A DNA stretch of 64,000 nucleotides from NCBI GenBank assembly GCA_034044135.1, contig CP139021.1, positions 5,657,635 to 5,721,634 on the forward strand. The letters run 5' to 3'. The notes beneath the pieces are model-generated. The model ran no database searches, was not told the origin of the DNA, and was given only the letters and a program-made list of their open reading frames with translations. Each line of letters starts with the position of its first letter. Position 1 is the first letter of the stretch. A program made the translations under genes and the position numbers. Below, piece by piece: positions 20,302 to 29,938 of this stretch. The DNA is from Flammeovirgaceae bacterium SG7u.111 (GTDB lineage: Bacteria; Bacteroidota; Bacteroidia; Cytophagales; Flammeovirgaceae).

Positions 20302-20792
20302 CTGTTTATAGTTTCTGTGAATTTTATCTTTGGCAAATACAGTTAGCTGCATCTACCTATTACATTTAAAATCAGTTAGTAAACCTCTTATTAAGAAGTT
20401 GGAGCTATTTAGAAGGAACTGAATCCTGCTTCCTAATTTTCTTTGATAGTAATTAGTAAATTTTATTTGTTGATTAATGGAGTTGGCAAGTGGTTGGGTC
20501 TTGCCTTTTGGTAAGTTTGATTTGGTAAAAATACAGGTATGTAAAATGGCCTGCAATTAATATATGTTAAGCCCTGAAAACAAAAGTAAAGGCTACCAAC
20601 CGAACCCTAGCCAACAAATTGTTTGTGATAAACATTGCTTTGGCTAACTTTGCTAGCCAACTCCTTATACATGCACACCTCTGAGGTGTTTGGATATTTG
20701 ATAAACCTTCAAATTTCCAATTTTTCAAATCACCTGAAAAAGCGACCAATCATCACCAGCTCAACTATATTGAACCACAATTACATCATATA
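20302..20792. other. Divergent intergenic region with two dyads
   Basis: About 490 bp between the T9SS esterase gene (-) and nhaC (+). It contains TTGGCTA-N7-TAGCCAA (20640-20660) and ACACCTC-T-GAGGTGT (20675-20689). The latter resembles the short CCTC/GAGG dyads scattered elsewhere in the window. No gene seen. Confidence 0.5.
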
Positions 20793-22274
20793 ATGGATAA
20801 AAACATCAAAAAACCAACCCTTTTAGCAGCTCTCATTCCTATTCTCTTTCTTGTTATTGCCCTATTTATCAATGTAATGATTTTTGGCGATGATGGCCTT
20901 TCGGGCTCCAACCAATTAATTTTGGTGTTGGCATCGGCGGTAGCTGCCATTGTAGCCATGACCCTAGGAATGAGCTGGGACCAGATGCAATCGGGAATCG
21001 TCAAAAGTATTAGCTCTGCCATGCCTTCCATGCTTATTTTGTTACTGATAGGCTCTTTGGCAGGAACTTGGTTGCTCAGCGGCATCGTGCCGGCCATGAT
21101 CTACTATGGTCTACAAATACTCAATGCTAAAATATTCCTTTTCGCCTCTTGTGTTGTTTGTGCTATTATTTCCCTCGCTTCGGGAAGCTCTTGGTCTACC
21201 GTAGCAACCATTGGTGTAGCCTTGCTTGGAATTGGAAAAGCCTTAGGTATGTCCGAAGGGCTCATTGCCGGCTCTATCATATCAGGGGCATATTTCGGTG
21301 ATAAAATGTCCCCCCTTTCCGACACCACCAACCTTGCCCCAGCCGTAGCAGGAACGGACCTGTTTACCCACATACGTTATATGACTTATACCACTATCCC
21401 TTCCATTTCCATTGCCCTTATTATCTACTTGGTGCTGGGCTTTGTAGGGACAGAAGGGACTGCCCCAGGCGATATTGATGCCATCCTCGGTTCTATCGAT
21501 GCTGTTTTCAATATCAACCTCGCACTTTTCATAGTTCCTGTAATTGTGATTGGAATGATTGTAAAAAAAGTCCCTGCCGTTCCCGCCTTGCTCGCTGGTA
21601 TTTTGTTAGGAGCTGTATTTGCCATTATTTTCCAACCTCAGGTTATTCAACAGATTTCAAGTGATGGAAGCATTGCTTATAATACTTATGTTGCCGTAAT
21701 GAAATCGATGTACGGTGATATTGCCATTACGACAGACAATGCAACTGTAAACGATCTGCTTTCCACAGGAGGTATGGCGGGAATGCTCGGTACTATCTGG
21801 CTGATCCTTTGTGCGATGGTATTTGGCGGAATAATGGAAGCCAGCGGAATGCTCCACAAGATCACCGAGACCATCATCAATTACGCACATTCTACTGGTT
21901 CGCTCATAGCTTCTACCGCTACTACTTGTTTGTTCTTCAACATAACTGCATCCGACCAGTACCTAGCAATTGTAGTCCCTGGGAGAATGTTCTCGGAAAC
22001 CTACCGAGACCGAGGCTTAAAGCCAGAAAACTTAAGTAGAGCGTTGGAAGACTCTGGAACTGTCACTTCGGTTCTTGTCCCTTGGAACACTTGCGGAGCT
22101 ACCCAGTCCAACGTATTAGGCGTGGCTACAATAGCTTACCTACCCTTCTGCTTTTTCAATATTATCAGCCCGATCATGACCATTATTTTCGGTTATTTTC
22201 AGATCAAACTGAGCAAATACACAGCAGAAGAACTGAAAGCCAAACAAGCAGAAGATTTGGCAGCTGCTAATTAA
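20793..22274 (+). CDS. nhaC: NhaC-family Na+/H+ antiporter
   Basis: The 493-residue polytopic membrane protein has about 12 hydrophobic segments. NhaC-type signatures include ASGSSWSTVATIGVALLGIG, ISGAYFGDKMSPLSDTTNLA and, near the C-terminus, LEDSGTVTSVLVPWNTCGA. The length is usual for the family. It exchanges sodium for protons at the inner membrane, fitting a marine organism. It has its own terminator 20 bp downstream and no operon partner. Confidence 0.92.
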   Translation: MDKNIKKPTLLAALIPILFLVIALFINVMIFGDDGLSGSNQLILVLASAVAAIVAMTLGMSWDQMQSGIVKSISSAMPSMLILLLIGSLAGTWLLSGIVPAMIYYGLQILNAKIFLFASCVVCAIISLASGSSWSTVATIGVALLGIGKALGMSEGLIAGSIISGAYFGDKMSPLSDTTNLAPAVAGTDLFTHIRYMTYTTIPSISIALIIYLVLGFVGTEGTAPGDIDAILGSIDAVFNINLALFIVPVIVIGMIVKKVPAVPALLAGILLGAVFAIIFQPQVIQQISSDGSIAYNTYVAVMKSMYGDIAITTDNATVNDLLSTGGMAGMLGTIWLILCAMVFGGIMEASGMLHKITETIINYAHSTGSLIASTATTCLFFNITASDQYLAIVVPGRMFSETYRDRGLKPENLSRALEDSGTVTSVLVPWNTCGATQSNVLGVATIAYLPFCFFNIISPIMTIIFGYFQIKLSKYTAEELKAKQAEDLAAAN

Positions 22275-22293
22275 CAGCTACTTAAAAAGATTT

Positions 22294-22338
22294 AACAGCC
22301 TCCGCTTTGCACATGCTCAAGGCGGAGGCTGTTTTCGT
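22294..22338 (+). terminator. Terminator of nhaC
   Basis: Perfect 12-bp stem AACAGCCTCCGC / GCGGAGGCTGTT (22294-22305 and 22322-22333), then T-rich sequence. Confidence 0.85.
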
Positions 22339-22417
22339 TTTTATCCACTTATTGAAAACTTTCCCACAAACAGCTAGTTTTTTTTGTAAATAGCATTCAA
22401 TATCTAAAATTACTAGC

Positions 22418-22633
22418 ATGGAAAAAGACCAAGAAGTAAAAAAAGGGACTCAAAATACAGTAGAAGAATATTTTGCCATAGGTGAAGTATTTACTTATTT
22501 CTTCAGAAAAAAAGACCCTAACCGCAAAACCAACTTCAATTTGAGAATGATGCATGGTATCAATAAAATATCGATGCTCATATTTTTGATTGGGGTAATA
22601 GTCATCATTTTAAAAAGATTTTTCACTTCCTAG
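22418..22633 (+). CDS. Small single-TM protein, DUF6728-like
   Basis: The 71-residue protein has a polar N-terminus (VEEYFAIGEVFTYFFRKKD), a conserved-looking NFNLRMMHGINKIS segment and one C-terminal TM (MLIFLIGVIVIIL) ending in basic residues. I associate this pattern with the short Bacteroidota family DUF6728 from memory; function unknown. Confidence 0.7.
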   Translation: MEKDQEVKKGTQNTVEEYFAIGEVFTYFFRKKDPNRKTNFNLRMMHGINKISMLIFLIGVIVIILKRFFTS

Positions 22634-22861
22634 CACCGAACCTTAGCCCTACTTAAGCCTTTTCCAATAAGACATCCTCCATTGGAAAACCTTTCTATTT
22701 GGCAAATAACCAAAGTTAGAGCAGTTTAATTTTCTGCCTTTCATCTCATTCCTTACCTACCCCAGTTCTTTTTCAAAACTTGGAAAGGCAACTTGATATC
22801 CACAGCTTTTCCACCTATTTTTCAAGTATCAAACATTCATTTTCATTCCTTAAAAAGGGAA

Positions 22862-24493
22862 ATGATCAAATCTGTAACCTTACTTGCTATGCTGCTCTTT
22901 TCTTGGTTTTCCAAGCCCCTAGCTGCGGGAGATATTGCCATATGGCAAAAGCTAGAGCTTGAGTTTGAAAGCTCAAAACCGTACGAAAATCCACTATACG
23001 ATGTAACTTTTAATGCCGACTTCGTTTCGCCCACTGGCAGAACTATTAAGATCAATGGCTTTTGGGGTGGAGAAAATAACTGGAAAATCCGCTTTGCTCC
23101 CGACGAACTCGGAGTTTGGACTTTTACCACCAACTGCTCTGAAAAAACAAATCTTGGACTTCATGGAAAAAAAGGAAGCTTTACTTGCGTAAAAAGCGAA
23201 AGCTCCCTACCCCTGTTCCAAAAAGGAGCTATTACACGAAGCAAAGGAGCATATCACCTCACCTACTCCGATGGAACACCGTTTTTCTGGACAGCTTGCA
23301 CAGCTTGGAACGGAGCGCTCAAATCTACCGACGAAGAATGGGAGGATTATCTAAGCCAAAGGGCTAAAAACAACTACAATGTCATCCAATTTGTGACCAC
23401 CCAGTGGCGAGGATGCGAAACAAATGCTGAAAGAGAAGTTGCATTTACGGGCAGCGGACGAATAGAACTCAACCCTTCCTTTTTTAAGCGAATAGATGAA
23501 AAAATTGATAAAATAAATGAATTTGGCTTAGTCGCAGCGCCTGTTCTGCTTTGGGCGCTGCCTTCAGGAGAAGGGATGCATTTAAGCCCGGGCTACTTCT
23601 TACCAGAAACTGAAGCAGCTTTACTCGCCAATTACCTTGTGGCTAGGTATGGAGGCAACCAGATAGTTTGGATCCTGGGCGGAGATGGAAAATATACAGG
23701 GGAATACGAGCAGCGTTGGAAAAAAATAGGACAAGCTGTATTTGGAGAAGAAAAACCGGGATTGGTAGCCCAGCACCCTCATGGTAGTTCATGGATTGGA
23801 GAAATCTATAAAAATGAGCACTGGCTCGACATTGTAGGATACCAATCGAGCCATAGTAATGGCAAGCCGGTAGTCGATTGGGTAAATAAAGGTCCGATGG
23901 CTAAAAGCTGGGACAAACTTCCTCCAAGACCGATCATCAACATGGAGCCTTGCTACGAAAAAATTTTTAATATTACTGCAGAAGATGTTCGCAACGCCTC
24001 TTATTGGAGTGTATTTGCCACACCGTTGGCTGGCATTACCTACGGAGCAAACGGCATTTGGCCTTGGATACAAAAAGAAGGCGACTTAATAGAAAACCAT
24101 GGTGGATTGAGCAAAATACCTCCCGATACTTGGAGGCAAAGTATCGATTTCCCTGGGAGTTTGCAAGTTGGCTACCTTTCTGGCTTTCTTCAGCAGTTTG
24201 ACTGGTGGACACTTAAGCCCACACCAGAACTTCTAACCAAACAGCCTGGAAATACCCAATTCAATCATTTCATTTCGGTAGTAAGCACTGACAGTAAAGA
24301 TTTGGTGATGGCCTATGTCCCCAAAAAAACCACATTTAAACTTAGAAATCCCTTGGGGAAAACTTATAAAGTCCATTGGTTCAACCCTATAGAAAACACC
24401 TACCTCGCAGGAAGCTTTACCGAAAAAAATGGGTTGTTGGAATTTTCCTCACCTAGTTCGCAAGATTCTGTATTGGTATTAGAAGAAAAATAG
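22862..24493 (+). CDS. GH140-like (apiosidase-type) glycoside hydrolase with DUF5060 and collagen-binding-like domains
   Basis: The start at 22862 gives a signal peptide (SVTLLAMLLFSWFSKPLAA); the upstream in-frame ATG at 22793 would add 23 unlikely residues. N-terminal DUF5060 beta-sandwich (WQKLELEFES, NPLYDVTFNADF). A DUF4038-type TIM barrel follows (GTPFFWTACTAWNG, VIQFVTTQW, LVAAPVLLWALP, WILGGDGKY, IINMEPCYEK). The C-terminus is a collagen-binding-like beta domain (WFNPIENTYLAGSFTEKNG). These combinations occur in GH140 and related pectin-side-chain enzymes. Exported, acting on oligosaccharides; exact substrate not evident. Confidence 0.8.
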   Translation: MIKSVTLLAMLLFSWFSKPLAAGDIAIWQKLELEFESSKPYENPLYDVTFNADFVSPTGRTIKINGFWGGENNWKIRFAPDELGVWTFTTNCSEKTNLGLHGKKGSFTCVKSESSLPLFQKGAITRSKGAYHLTYSDGTPFFWTACTAWNGALKSTDEEWEDYLSQRAKNNYNVIQFVTTQWRGCETNAEREVAFTGSGRIELNPSFFKRIDEKIDKINEFGLVAAPVLLWALPSGEGMHLSPGYFLPETEAALLANYLVARYGGNQIVWILGGDGKYTGEYEQRWKKIGQAVFGEEKPGLVAQHPHGSSWIGEIYKNEHWLDIVGYQSSHSNGKPVVDWVNKGPMAKSWDKLPPRPIINMEPCYEKIFNITAEDVRNASYWSVFATPLAGITYGANGIWPWIQKEGDLIENHGGLSKIPPDTWRQSIDFPGSLQVGYLSGFLQQFDWWTLKPTPELLTKQPGNTQFNHFISVVSTDSKDLVMAYVPKKTTFKLRNPLGKTYKVHWFNPIENTYLAGSFTEKNGLLEFSSPSSQDSVLVLEEK

Positions 24494-24500
24494 AACTACA

Positions 24501-24537
24501 AAAAAAGGCATTTCGAGTAGTTCGAAATGCCTTTTTT
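24501..24537. terminator. Bidirectional terminator
   Basis: Perfect 16-bp stem (24501-24516 / 24522-24537) with a 5-nt loop, flanked by A6 and T6. It lies between the convergent GH140-like and Zn-peptidase genes and suits both. Confidence 0.9.
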
Positions 24538-24555
24538 ATCAAAATCTTTTTGGGA

Positions 24556-25251
24556 TTAGTCATCCATTCCCATGTACTGAAGCACATAGTAGAATAGCAT
24601 AGTAATGGAACTAAGCGCGGCAATTACATACGTCATCGCTGCCCATTTAAGTGCATCTTTCGACATGGCATGCTCTTCTCTGGTCACTACCCTTTCCCTG
24701 TCTATCCATGCCAAGGCCCTTCTGCTGGCATCAAACTCCACGGGCAAGGTGATGAGCGTGAACAACGTGATGGCTGAGTACGCACCAATAATAATCAGCA
24801 AGGTGGTATCCCAAGGCAAAAAGCTTGACCCAAAGAACAATGCACTACCAAAACTCACGATAAAAATAAAGTTCAAAATTTTAGAACTTGCATTTTGGAT
24901 TGGCACCAAGGCACTTCTCAATTTCAAGAAGCTATACGCCGTAGCATGTTGCACCGCATGACCACATTCATGGGCAGCAACCGCCGCTGCCGCAGCATTC
25001 CTTCCGTGGTACACCCCTTCGCTCAGGTTCACCGTTTTGGTGGCTGGGTTGTAGTGGTCGGTAAGATCACCTGGGGTGGAAACCACCTGCACATCGAAAA
25101 TACGATTATCCCGTAGCATTTTATGTGCTATTTCCGCACCGCTCATTCCAGACCGCAAAGGTATCTGAGCATATTTCCTAAATTTCGATTTGAGCCTTCT
25201 GCTTACTACAAAGCTCAAAATCATGAATCCAATAATGATTACCCAAATCAT
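24556..25251 (-). CDS. Neutral zinc metallopeptidase, YugP family
   Basis: The 231-residue membrane peptidase has an N-terminal TM (1-17), a VNLSEGVYHGRNAAAAAVAAHECGH-type active site with His94-Glu95-His98, and three further TM segments (about 125-145, 150-172, 205-225). Length and layout match PF04298 proteins. Substrate unknown; a role in membrane protein quality control is only a guess. Confidence 0.88.
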   Translation of the reverse strand: MIWVIIIGFMILSFVVSRRLKSKFRKYAQIPLRSGMSGAEIAHKMLRDNRIFDVQVVSTPGDLTDHYNPATKTVNLSEGVYHGRNAAAAAVAAHECGHAVQHATAYSFLKLRSALVPIQNASSKILNFIFIVSFGSALFFGSSFLPWDTTLLIIIGAYSAITLFTLITLPVEFDASRRALAWIDRERVVTREEHAMSKDALKWAAMTYVIAALSSITMLFYYVLQYMGMDD

Positions 25252-25459
25252 AGTTATATCGTTTTTTTAGTTGTTGAATCTAGTTTGTTTACTTAATCAA
25301 TACTATAACAATTTTACTACAAAATTGTGTTTTCAGCCAAGATGGCAGCACAGAAACGATTCCCAAAGACGTTTTCAGTCGAAATGTCCTCTCATTTGAT
25401 TTCAACAAGTTGCTATGGGCAATTTTGTCAGCTTTTTTCAACATTCCTGCTATAACATC

Positions 25460-25540
25460 CATTAGCTAGTTCGCTCCTATGGAGCTAATCCCAAATGATT
25501 TCTTCAGGCTACAAACAGGCCACCTCTACGAGGTTTTAAT
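25460..25540. repeat. Composite short-palindrome repeat, copy 1
   Basis: GCTCC-TAT-GGAGC (25473-25485), then ACAAACAGG and ACCTC-TAC-GAGGT (25522-25534). Same order and spacing as copy 2 at 25795-25872. Confidence 0.7.
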
Positions 25541-25675
25541 TTTTCTAATCATATCCTAGCAGCAAATTCCTTTCTGCTTCTCCACCGTCGCGGGCGGTCG
25601 AAACAACCACAACGAAACCTTTCATTTTTTTTCATCAGCACATCGAATAATTTCCTCATCATCAAACCATCATTT

Positions 25676-25767
25676 GGGCGTACTCACACAAGCCCGTCCC
25701 GTGCAGCCAAGCCACCCAGCGCACAGCCTATTTCGGTCTTGGCTTTGCCCTCTTTCCCCAGTACGCA
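25676..25767 (+). repeat. Dispersed structured element, copy 1
   Basis: Begins GGGCGTACT and ends AGTACGCAT, so the ends pair as GCGTACT/AGTACGC. Inner stem AGCCAAG/CTTGGCT. Contains the shared core CCACCCA-n-CGCAC ... ATTTCGGTCT. Related copies at 35235 and 49756 have different but still paired stem bases. Confidence 0.75.
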
Positions 25768-25794
25768 TTTCACATCCAACATTACTGGTGGAAT

Positions 25795-25872
25795 CAAATT
25801 TAGTCCGCTCCTACGGAGCTTGACCCAATAAACTTTCCGCTTTCTACAAACAGGACACCTCTACGAGGTTTT
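25795..25872. repeat. Composite short-palindrome repeat, copy 2
   Basis: GCTCC-TAC-GGAGC (25807-25819) and ACCTC-TAC-GAGGT (25857-25869), separated by CTACAAACAGG as in copy 1. A lone GAACCTC-TAC-GAGGTTC at 50100-50116 belongs to the same kind. Confidence 0.7.
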
Positions 25873-26191
25873 TCAACAACACATCAAAAAGTCACATATT
25901 GCAGACGGCTCACCGTTGCGGTGCCGCTTGAAAACATTGCTTGTAACGTCTAATCAAAAAACCTTTGACTAATTGATAGAGCGTCGTGGGTGGTAGAAAC
26001 GACCACGACGGAAATTTTAATCAGCACATTAGCACATCAAATAATTTATTCATCATCAAACCATCGGATAATCATATCATCACACCCTTCCTTTTTGGCT
26101 TCTCCACCGTCGCGGGCGGTCGAAACAACCACAACGAAACCTTTCATTTTTTTTCATCAGCACATCAGCACATCGAATAATCACCTCATCG

Positions 26192-28552
26192 TTATAGCTT
26201 CACCTGCTGCTTTCCGCTTTTCAAGCTCATCGTTTTACCCTTCCATTTGAAAGTTCCTGTAAGCCCTTGTGGCAAGGTAATTTGCCCAGAAATACTGTCC
26301 CCGTTCCCCTTCTCAAACTCCACCAAAATATCGCCGAGTGGGTGGGGCATTTTTCCTTTCACATTTTCCAAACTTCCTAAGCTCGGGGCTATTTCCACCG
26401 TTTTGAAGCCTGCCGAAGCAGGAGCTATTCCGCAGATAGTGTTGAGAAAATCGAAGTTGGGACTGGCGCTCCATGCATGGCAATCGGAGCGTTGCAAATG
26501 TGGCTCACCTGTTTCCCCAAACGTGGTCAGCCCTTGGGAAAGCATCAAGCGCCACTTGCCAAGTTGGCGAACATAGCCATCTGCCAAGCCTGCTTTTTTC
26601 ATCGCCCTAAAGAGGTAAAACTTGAAATACAAAGTAGTTTGGATCAGGTCTTCTTCCGAAAGCACTTTTTCCATCAAAGCCTGTTGTTTTCCTTCGGGAA
26701 TAGTATTGGTGAGCACTGCCATGATATTGCTATGTTGGCTAAATTGCATCTTTTCAGGAGTTTCGGCAATCAAACCTCTCTTGCTATCATAGCATTTTTC
26801 CAACACAGCTGTTTTTATCTTTGATGCTACTGAAAGCCAATGTTCAGCGTCAGCCTCTTTTCCATAAGCTTTATAGAGATCGGCAGCAAGCTGAAGCGTG
26901 TACACATATTGCAAAGAAAGGTTGGCAGAATTGCCTGTAGCAGCCCCTTTGGGCACGCCACTTTCAAACTCTTTAGACCAATCGGTAAATTGCCACCAAG
27001 GCAATGCCCCTAGCAAGTTTTCTTCGTTTAGATGCCTTTCGAACCATTCCAACACACCTGCTATTCCATGCAAATGTTCTTCTACAAAAGCAGGATCGTT
27101 ACGATATCGATGGTAGTCGTGCAGCATCGCTATCCAAAAGAGGGAGTAGGGAGGTATGAGCTGTTTAATCTCCGAGGGATAGCGGGAAAGTGTAAGCCCG
27201 TTGGGCTGGCGGGAATTATCAAAATGGCGGATAGCATCTCGCATAAGCCTATCGTCCCCAGACACATAGAGGGAAACCAAGGCTTGGATACGGGTATCGC
27301 CTATGTAGTTGAGCTGCTCGTAATAGGGGCAATCGGTGTAGCTTTCTGTAGCGCAAAGCCTAGCCGTGCGCCAGCCCACTTTCCAAATATCGCCCAACGT
27401 ATTATCACCGCTCTCAAACTGGGCATTTTGTTCAAAAGGATAGGCAGTAAAAATGTGTTTGTAATCTTTGATATGAAGTGCTTCGCTAGTAGTTTCAATA
27501 TCGAGCTGTACATAGCGGAAGGTTCTCAACCATAGTGGACGAAACATTCTATCTTCGCCACCATCGGGAAGAAAAGCATCGTGGTAACCTATTATTTTTC
27601 TTCCTTTAACTTCATTTCTGTTTCCCTTCTGCTGGTTCTCATCGTAAAGGGCTTCTGCATAGGTAACTTTTATCTCGCTATCTTTTCCCTTGCTCACCAG
27701 CAACTCTGGATAGCCTACGGTTTCCACGCCCATATCGAGCAAGAGCGTTACCCTACTTCGGGTGGGGATAATGAGTGTTCCCTCGCCCTTCAAAAACCCC
27801 TCGTCCGATTTTATGCCCGCACTACGGGCTATCTTGGCAAACCGCTCCACTTTTTCTTCTAGTTGGGGAATGGTTCGGGGCACTAAAAAGCGTGAATTTC
27901 CAAATATATAGCCTCTTCCCGTTGCAGGTCCCGCCTCTTTAGCTTGCATCCATTTGCTGTCATCAAACCCAGGTTTTTCCCAGCCCCAAGGGTAAAACCC
28001 CCCGTTCACCCTGTCGGTAGGTCCACAGGCATAATAGCCTGTTTGGGACTGGTGGGCAATTGCTGTATGTCCCACATTCTGGATCGTTTTCCAACTTTTT
28101 CCTGTATTTACCACCGCATGCTCTTTGTGCTTGGCTTGCAACAAAAAACCCGTCCCCGCAGATATTTGAGCTACTTGTGCCTTATCTCCAAAGTTTACCA
28201 CCAAGGCTGCCAACACATTTTTCCCCAGTTTTAACTTCGAAGTAATATCATACGTTTCGTACCGCCAATTGGATAAATCGCCCCTAGCAGGACCCATGCC
28301 CACAGGCTCGCCGTTCACAAACAGACGATAACGGTTGTCGCCCGACACGTACACTACAAAATCTTCGGGCTTCTCGCTCAGCTCAAATGTTTTTCTAAAA
28401 TGAAAAACGCCATAATCTACTTCAGATGCGGTTGGGTGGTTGATCCAAGGCGCACTCCACATATACGACATTTTGGGGTTATTTTCTTGAGCGAAACTGT
28501 TAGTAAAAAGCAAAAAATAAGTGAAGGCAAAAACTAGGTAGATTTTCTTCAT
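26192..28552 (-). CDS. Alpha-L-rhamnosidase-like glycoside hydrolase (GH78)
   Basis: The 786-residue exported protein has a signal peptide (VFAFTYFLLFTNSFAQ). The N-terminal beta-sandwich contains YRLFVNGEPVGMGPARGD, as in the Bac_rhamnosid_N domain. The (alpha/alpha)6 catalytic barrel carries TDCPYYEQLNYIGDTRIQAL and WWQFTDWSKEF, and the C-terminal beta domain contains PHPLGDILVEFEKGNG. These are typical GH78 landmarks. It would remove terminal rhamnose from plant or algal glycans in the periplasm or outside. It is divergent to galactose mutarotase. Confidence 0.85.
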   Translation of the reverse strand: MKKIYLVFAFTYFLLFTNSFAQENNPKMSYMWSAPWINHPTASEVDYGVFHFRKTFELSEKPEDFVVYVSGDNRYRLFVNGEPVGMGPARGDLSNWRYETYDITSKLKLGKNVLAALVVNFGDKAQVAQISAGTGFLLQAKHKEHAVVNTGKSWKTIQNVGHTAIAHQSQTGYYACGPTDRVNGGFYPWGWEKPGFDDSKWMQAKEAGPATGRGYIFGNSRFLVPRTIPQLEEKVERFAKIARSAGIKSDEGFLKGEGTLIIPTRSRVTLLLDMGVETVGYPELLVSKGKDSEIKVTYAEALYDENQQKGNRNEVKGRKIIGYHDAFLPDGGEDRMFRPLWLRTFRYVQLDIETTSEALHIKDYKHIFTAYPFEQNAQFESGDNTLGDIWKVGWRTARLCATESYTDCPYYEQLNYIGDTRIQALVSLYVSGDDRLMRDAIRHFDNSRQPNGLTLSRYPSEIKQLIPPYSLFWIAMLHDYHRYRNDPAFVEEHLHGIAGVLEWFERHLNEENLLGALPWWQFTDWSKEFESGVPKGAATGNSANLSLQYVYTLQLAADLYKAYGKEADAEHWLSVASKIKTAVLEKCYDSKRGLIAETPEKMQFSQHSNIMAVLTNTIPEGKQQALMEKVLSEEDLIQTTLYFKFYLFRAMKKAGLADGYVRQLGKWRLMLSQGLTTFGETGEPHLQRSDCHAWSASPNFDFLNTICGIAPASAGFKTVEIAPSLGSLENVKGKMPHPLGDILVEFEKGNGDSISGQITLPQGLTGTFKWKGKTMSLKSGKQQVKL

Positions 28553-28797
28553 TTTATGGTGTTTATTGTTGAGGTCAGGCTAAATTGACAATACAATAAA
28601 TATAGAATGGAAAATTATCAATTACCGAATCTTGTAGGAAGATATTTTTTTAACATTAAATTTGAATCGGTGGGAAAAACAAGAAGACCCAGCATTCCAA
28701 TTACGCAGTCATTTTTTTGGACTTGTAACAACTAGGTCTTCCAGCTTGTTTAATTATCCTCAAAACAAAGAAGAGTAACTCAACAAACTAAATAATA

Positions 28798-29862
28798 ATG
28801 AAAGATATGCATATCGAAAAAAATCCTTTTGGATTTCTACCAAATGGGCTTCAGGCAGACAAATATGTGCTGAAGAATAAAAATGGGATGGAAGTAACCA
28901 TCACGAATTTGGGGGCTACGCTCATTGGTATTAAAGTACCAGATAAAAAAGGAGATTTTGACGATGTTTTGTTAGGTTACGATGATCTTGATGGGTATTT
29001 GGCAAACGATACGTTTATGGGAGTGGTCTGCGGAAGGTACGCTAACCGCATAGCCAATGGAAAATTCACTCTCGATGGAAAAAAATATTCTCTGGCAATT
29101 AACAACGGTCCCAACCATTTGCATGGAGGAGAAAAAGGGTTTGACAAAGCTCTTTGGAAAGGGTCAATTATTGGCAAGGCGGACTTGGTAGGTGTAGAAA
29201 TGCGCTTGTTTTCCAAAGATATGGAAGAAGGCTACCCCGGCAATGTGGAAGCACGGGTGATCTATTCCCTCAACAATGATAATGAGCTTACCATCGACTA
29301 TATGGCCGTTAGCGATAAATCTACGGTGATCAACCTTACCAACCATGCCTATTTCAACTTAAAGGGCGAGGGTAAAGGCGATATTTTAGACCATGAGCTG
29401 AAACTAAACGCCAGCCGCTTCACCCCTACCGATAACACCAGTATCCCTACTGGAGAACTGCGAGATGTGGCTGACACCCCTATGGATTTTATGGAGTTCA
29501 AAGCCATTGGCAAGCAAATAAACGAAGAAGATGAGCAACTAGCTTTTGGAAGCGGCTATGACCACAACTTTGTGATAGATGGGCCTCTTCGCATGCTCAA
29601 TAAGGTTGCGGAGGTGAAGGAACCGACTTCGGGCAGGACAATGGAACTGTATGCCACCCAACCCGGCGTACAATTTTATACTGGGAATTTTGTGGAAAAT
29701 GTGAAAGGAAAGGGGAAAAGTATCTACCAAAAAAGATCAGGATTTTGCCTTGAAACCCAGCACTTCCCCGACTCGCCCAACCAACCTAAGTTTCCTTCAA
29801 CGGTTTTGAAAAAAAGCGATACTTACGCCCAAAAGGCAGTTTTCAAGTTCATGGCAGGATAA
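28798..29862 (+). CDS. galM: Galactose mutarotase (aldose 1-epimerase)
   Basis: The 354-residue cytoplasmic enzyme interconverts alpha and beta anomers of free aldoses. Motifs: GRYANRIANGKF, NGPNHLHGG, VINLTNHAYFNL (catalytic His), SGYDHNFV, FCLETQHFPDSPNQP (catalytic Glu). Length and motif order are normal for GalM. Placed next to a rhamnosidase gene, it probably serves sugar catabolism rather than a gal operon, which is not present here. Confidence 0.93.
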   Translation: MKDMHIEKNPFGFLPNGLQADKYVLKNKNGMEVTITNLGATLIGIKVPDKKGDFDDVLLGYDDLDGYLANDTFMGVVCGRYANRIANGKFTLDGKKYSLAINNGPNHLHGGEKGFDKALWKGSIIGKADLVGVEMRLFSKDMEEGYPGNVEARVIYSLNNDNELTIDYMAVSDKSTVINLTNHAYFNLKGEGKGDILDHELKLNASRFTPTDNTSIPTGELRDVADTPMDFMEFKAIGKQINEEDEQLAFGSGYDHNFVIDGPLRMLNKVAEVKEPTSGRTMELYATQPGVQFYTGNFVENVKGKGKSIYQKRSGFCLETQHFPDSPNQPKFPSTVLKKSDTYAQKAVFKFMAG

Positions 29863-29938
29863 TTTTTTGGTATTCTGCCATAGCATAAGGCACTTTATGA
29901 ATCTACTTGATAATTCAGAATCTAAGATTGATAATTAA

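Larger units (their letters stand above)
25570..26190. repeat. Three direct copies of a ~95-bp unit with internal dyad
   Basis: Copies at about 25570-25673, 25980-26070 and 26093-26190. Each has a CCGTCG...GG-GGT-GAAAC-ACC-C-ACG dyad followed by TTTCATCAGCACAT and AATAAT...TCATCA. In the middle copy the dyad is exact (CGTCGTGG/CCACGACG). In the outer two the changes are tolerated as G-U pairs on the minus strand only. Confidence 0.65.
25252..26191. other. Repeat-rich intergenic region (940 bp)
   Basis: No credible gene. Contents: two copies of a composite dyad unit (about 25460-25540 and 25795-25872), one dispersed structured element (25676-25767), and three copies of a direct repeat (25570-25673, 25980-26070, 26093-26190). 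This is the densest non-coding repeat cluster in the window. Confidence 0.7.
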
